NCBI RefSeq assembly: GCF_046569695.1
Contig: NZ_JBKHUI010000005.1
Span: 186,001 to 250,000, forward strand
Direction of reading: 5' to 3'
Length of the DNA stretch: 64,000 nt
From: Kluyvera sp046569695
GTDB lineage: Bacteria; Pseudomonadota; Gammaproteobacteria; Enterobacterales; Enterobacteriaceae
Shown: positions 62,583 through 64,000 of the stretch, piece by piece
Layout: each line of letters begins with the position of its first letter
Position numbering within the stretch: the stretch's first letter is position 1
The notes under the pieces: generated by a model
Told to the model about the DNA's origin: nothing
Databases searched by the model: none
Seen by the model: only the letters and a program-made list of their open reading frames with translations
Program-made: the position numbers and the translations under genes

Positions 62583-63320
62583 CTATTCTTGCAAATCTTC
62601 GCGAGTTGGCCCCTGAAAGTAGATGCTACCGATATGGCAACTGCGAGGTTGGGTCAGCACAAAGCAAATCGTTTCCCAAATAGAGCGCCCATCCATGAGA
62701 CTCTCCCCCATTCGGGATTGAATATCGACAGACGCGTCTAACCCATTAACGTCAAAGTCTGGTGGGTATAATCCGGTCACCCGTATATTTTCTTTGGATA
62801 ATTGCCTGGAGAGTTTGGTAGTAAAACCGCTCAGTCCATGTTTACTGGCAAAGAATGCGGGATGAGCGATGGAATCGGTAAAATTCGGGATACCGCATGC
62901 CGATATTATTGAGACGATGTCAGCACTCTCTGAACGTCTTATTCCCGGAAGCAGTGTCTGAGTGAGGAGAATGGAACCCGTCAGACCAGAACTGATGGTC
63001 GTGATGATTTCAGCGCCAGGTTGATCGTCCATCGTCCCTGACAACCACTGAGCAGCATTGAGGATTAAAATATCGATGGGCTTGTCGGCGCTTAGAAGCT
63101 GCGAAGAAAACTGAGAAATAGAGGCTGGCTGGGTTAAATCGCAAAGATAGCCTGTTGCCCTTCCCCCTTCAGCAGCAATAATACTGCAGGTCTTTTCAAT
63201 ATCAGCGACACGCCGCGCAGAGAACATCACCTCGACGCCCTCTCGTGCCAGCCAAACGCACAGCGCCTGACCAAATCCCCCGCCGCCGCCAGTGATTACG
63301 GCTCTTTTACCTCTCAACAT
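62583..63320 (-). CDS. SDR-fold protein with altered catalytic tyrosine
   Basis: 245 residues. Rossmann fold with nucleotide loop TGGGGGFGQALCVWLAREG (TGxxxGxG), SARR after strand 2 (suggesting NADPH), NAAQW, and the Ser in VSIISACG. The usual YxxxK reads FFASK: the lysine is kept but the tyrosine is phenylalanine, so it may be inactive as an oxidoreductase or use another base. Lower GC and rarer codons than its neighbours, suggesting transfer. Stands alone between mocR and yeeN. Confidence 0.8.
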   Translation of the reverse strand: MLRGKRAVITGGGGGFGQALCVWLAREGVEVMFSARRVADIEKTCSIIAAEGGRATGYLCDLTQPASISQFSSQLLSADKPIDILILNAAQWLSGTMDDQPGAEIITTISSGLTGSILLTQTLLPGIRRSESADIVSIISACGIPNFTDSIAHPAFFASKHGLSGFTTKLSRQLSKENIRVTGLYPPDFDVNGLDASVDIQSRMGESLMDGRSIWETICFVLTQPRSCHIGSIYFQGPTREDLQE

Positions 63321-63406
63321 CGCTATGCTTCCTTTTTATGAGGAGTATATGTTGATGGATATATAGCATGGTGAGGAGGGGTCACATCTTTCCTTTAGTG
63401 CCATTT

Positions 63407-63428
63407 ACAGCGGTATGTAAACCGCTGT
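63407..63428. repeat. Inverted repeat upstream of the SDR gene
   Basis: ACAGCGGT, six bases, ACCGCTGT, about 90 bases ahead of the SDR start. It could be a regulator site. Confidence 0.45.
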
Positions 63429-63456
63429 TAGCAATCTTTTCAGAACTGCTTTTGGC

Positions 63457-63486
63457 AATAACTATATCTGGCTAGATATAGTTATT
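63457..63486. repeat. Perfect 13-bp AT-rich inverted repeat
   Basis: AATAACTATATCT, GGCT, AGATATAGTTATT. It lies between the yeeN terminator and the SDR promoter region. No T run; an operator or cruciform site is possible. Confidence 0.55.
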
Positions 63487-63506
63487 TATAACGCCTTTAT
63501 AAATTT

Positions 63507-63531
63507 AAAAATCTGCCATAACGGCAGATTT
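63507..63531 (-). terminator. yeeN terminator
   Basis: Minus strand AAATCTGCC, GTTAT, GGCAGATTTTTAAATT, 14 bases after the stop. Confidence 0.88.
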
Positions 63532-63544
63532 CTTTAATCTATAA

Positions 63545-64000
63545 TTAGAGGTTGGCAACGTTGTGATATACTTTCTGCACATCGTCATCATCTTCAAGGG
63601 CATCAACAAGTCCTTCAAAGATGGCTAAATCTTCTGGTGACAGTTCAATTTCTGATTGCGCAATCATTTCTAATTCGGTGGTGGCGAATTCAGTAATACC
63701 AGACGCTTTCAGCGCGGCAATACCTTTATGAAGATCGGTCGCTTCAGTATAAACCACGATGTTACCTTCTTCTTCGGTGACATCACGAACTTCCACTTCA
63801 GCTTCAAGCAGAATTTCAAAAATACTGTCAGGGTCTGTTCCCTTAAATACGATCACACCGGTGTTGTCAAACATATAGCTGACCGCACCCGTCGCACCGA
63901 TATTTCCGCCTTTTTTATTGAAAATGTTGCGGACGTTAGCAATCGTGCGGTTCACATTAGAGGTCAGCGTTTCAGCGATAAGCATAGAACCGCTTGGCCC
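63545..64000 (-). CDS. yeeN: YeeN, YebC/TACO1-family protein, C-terminal part
   Basis: The frame is open to the window edge, so the start lies outside; ~152 residues are visible. GPSGSMLIAETLTSNVNRT, NIFNKKGGNIGATGAVSYMF and the acidic LVDALEDDDDVQKVYHNVANL match E. coli YeeN. YebC-family proteins act on ribosomes stalled at proline stretches or as transcription regulators; YeeN itself is little studied. In E. coli yeeN lies near the asn tRNA genes at about 44 min. Confidence 0.95.
   Translation of the reverse strand, partial: GPSGSMLIAETLTSNVNRTIANVRNIFNKKGGNIGATGAVSYMFDNTGVIVFKGTDPDSIFEILLEAEVEVRDVTEEEGNIVVYTEATDLHKGIAALKASGITEFATTELEMIAQSEIELSPEDLAIFEGLVDALEDDDDVQKVYHNVANL

Overview
The window is chromosomal DNA of an enteric bacterium (Enterobacteriaceae). 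Most of it follows the gene order that Escherichia coli has around 49-51 min: radD, rplY, yejK, yejL, yejM, proL, eco, mqo, yojI, alkB, ada, apbE, ompC, micF, rcsD, rcsB, rcsC, gyrA, ubiG, nrdA, nrdB, yfaE, glpABC, rhmRDTA, the cinA-like gene, yfaZ, menFDHBCE, elaA and rbn. Genes absent from E. coli K-12 point to the Enterobacter/Lelliottia/Leclercia/Kosakonia side of the family: an exopolygalacturonase, MgtE, a SulP transporter lacking STAS, CheV, and a TudS-YbgA fusion. I cannot name the species.

Layout. 1-2228: end of radD, a Blc lipocalin, and a desulfurase-like fusion protein. 2.4-5 kb: rplY, then a secreted pectin-degrading enzyme with a KdgR-type operator. 5-9.7 kb: nucleoid and envelope genes, a proline tRNA, a secreted PLD nuclease, ecotin. 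9.7-16 kb: mqo, SulP, mgtE, yojI. 16-19 kb: the Ada response genes alkB and ada, with an Ada box and an unusual leader hairpin, then apbE. 19-27.5 kb: ompC/micF and the complete Rcs phosphorelay. 27.5-35.4 kb: gyrA, ubiG, and the class Ia ribonucleotide reductase nrdAB-yfaE with two DnaA boxes. 35.4-39.7 kb: anaerobic glycerol-3-phosphate dehydrogenase. 39.7-43.9 kb: L-rhamnonate catabolism. 44-53.1 kb: cinA-like gene, yfaZ and the menaquinone operon. 53-55.7 kb: elaA, rbn, cheV.

From about 55.7 to 58.2 kb the DNA changes character. It holds an HNH nuclease toxin candidate, a likely immunity gene directly behind it, a SymE-like small protein on the other strand, and a non-coding stretch with several long inverted repeats. 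This is the least explained part of the window. It is followed by a glutamate dehydrogenase-family gene with an attenuator-like terminator in its leader, a GabT-type aminotransferase, a divergent MocR regulator, an SDR-like protein whose catalytic tyrosine is replaced by phenylalanine, and the end of yeeN. In E. coli yeeN lies elsewhere (about 44 min), so there is a synteny break here.

I see no insertion sequence, prophage, integrase or CRISPR array. Family assignments rest on motifs and remembered homologues; no database search was run.
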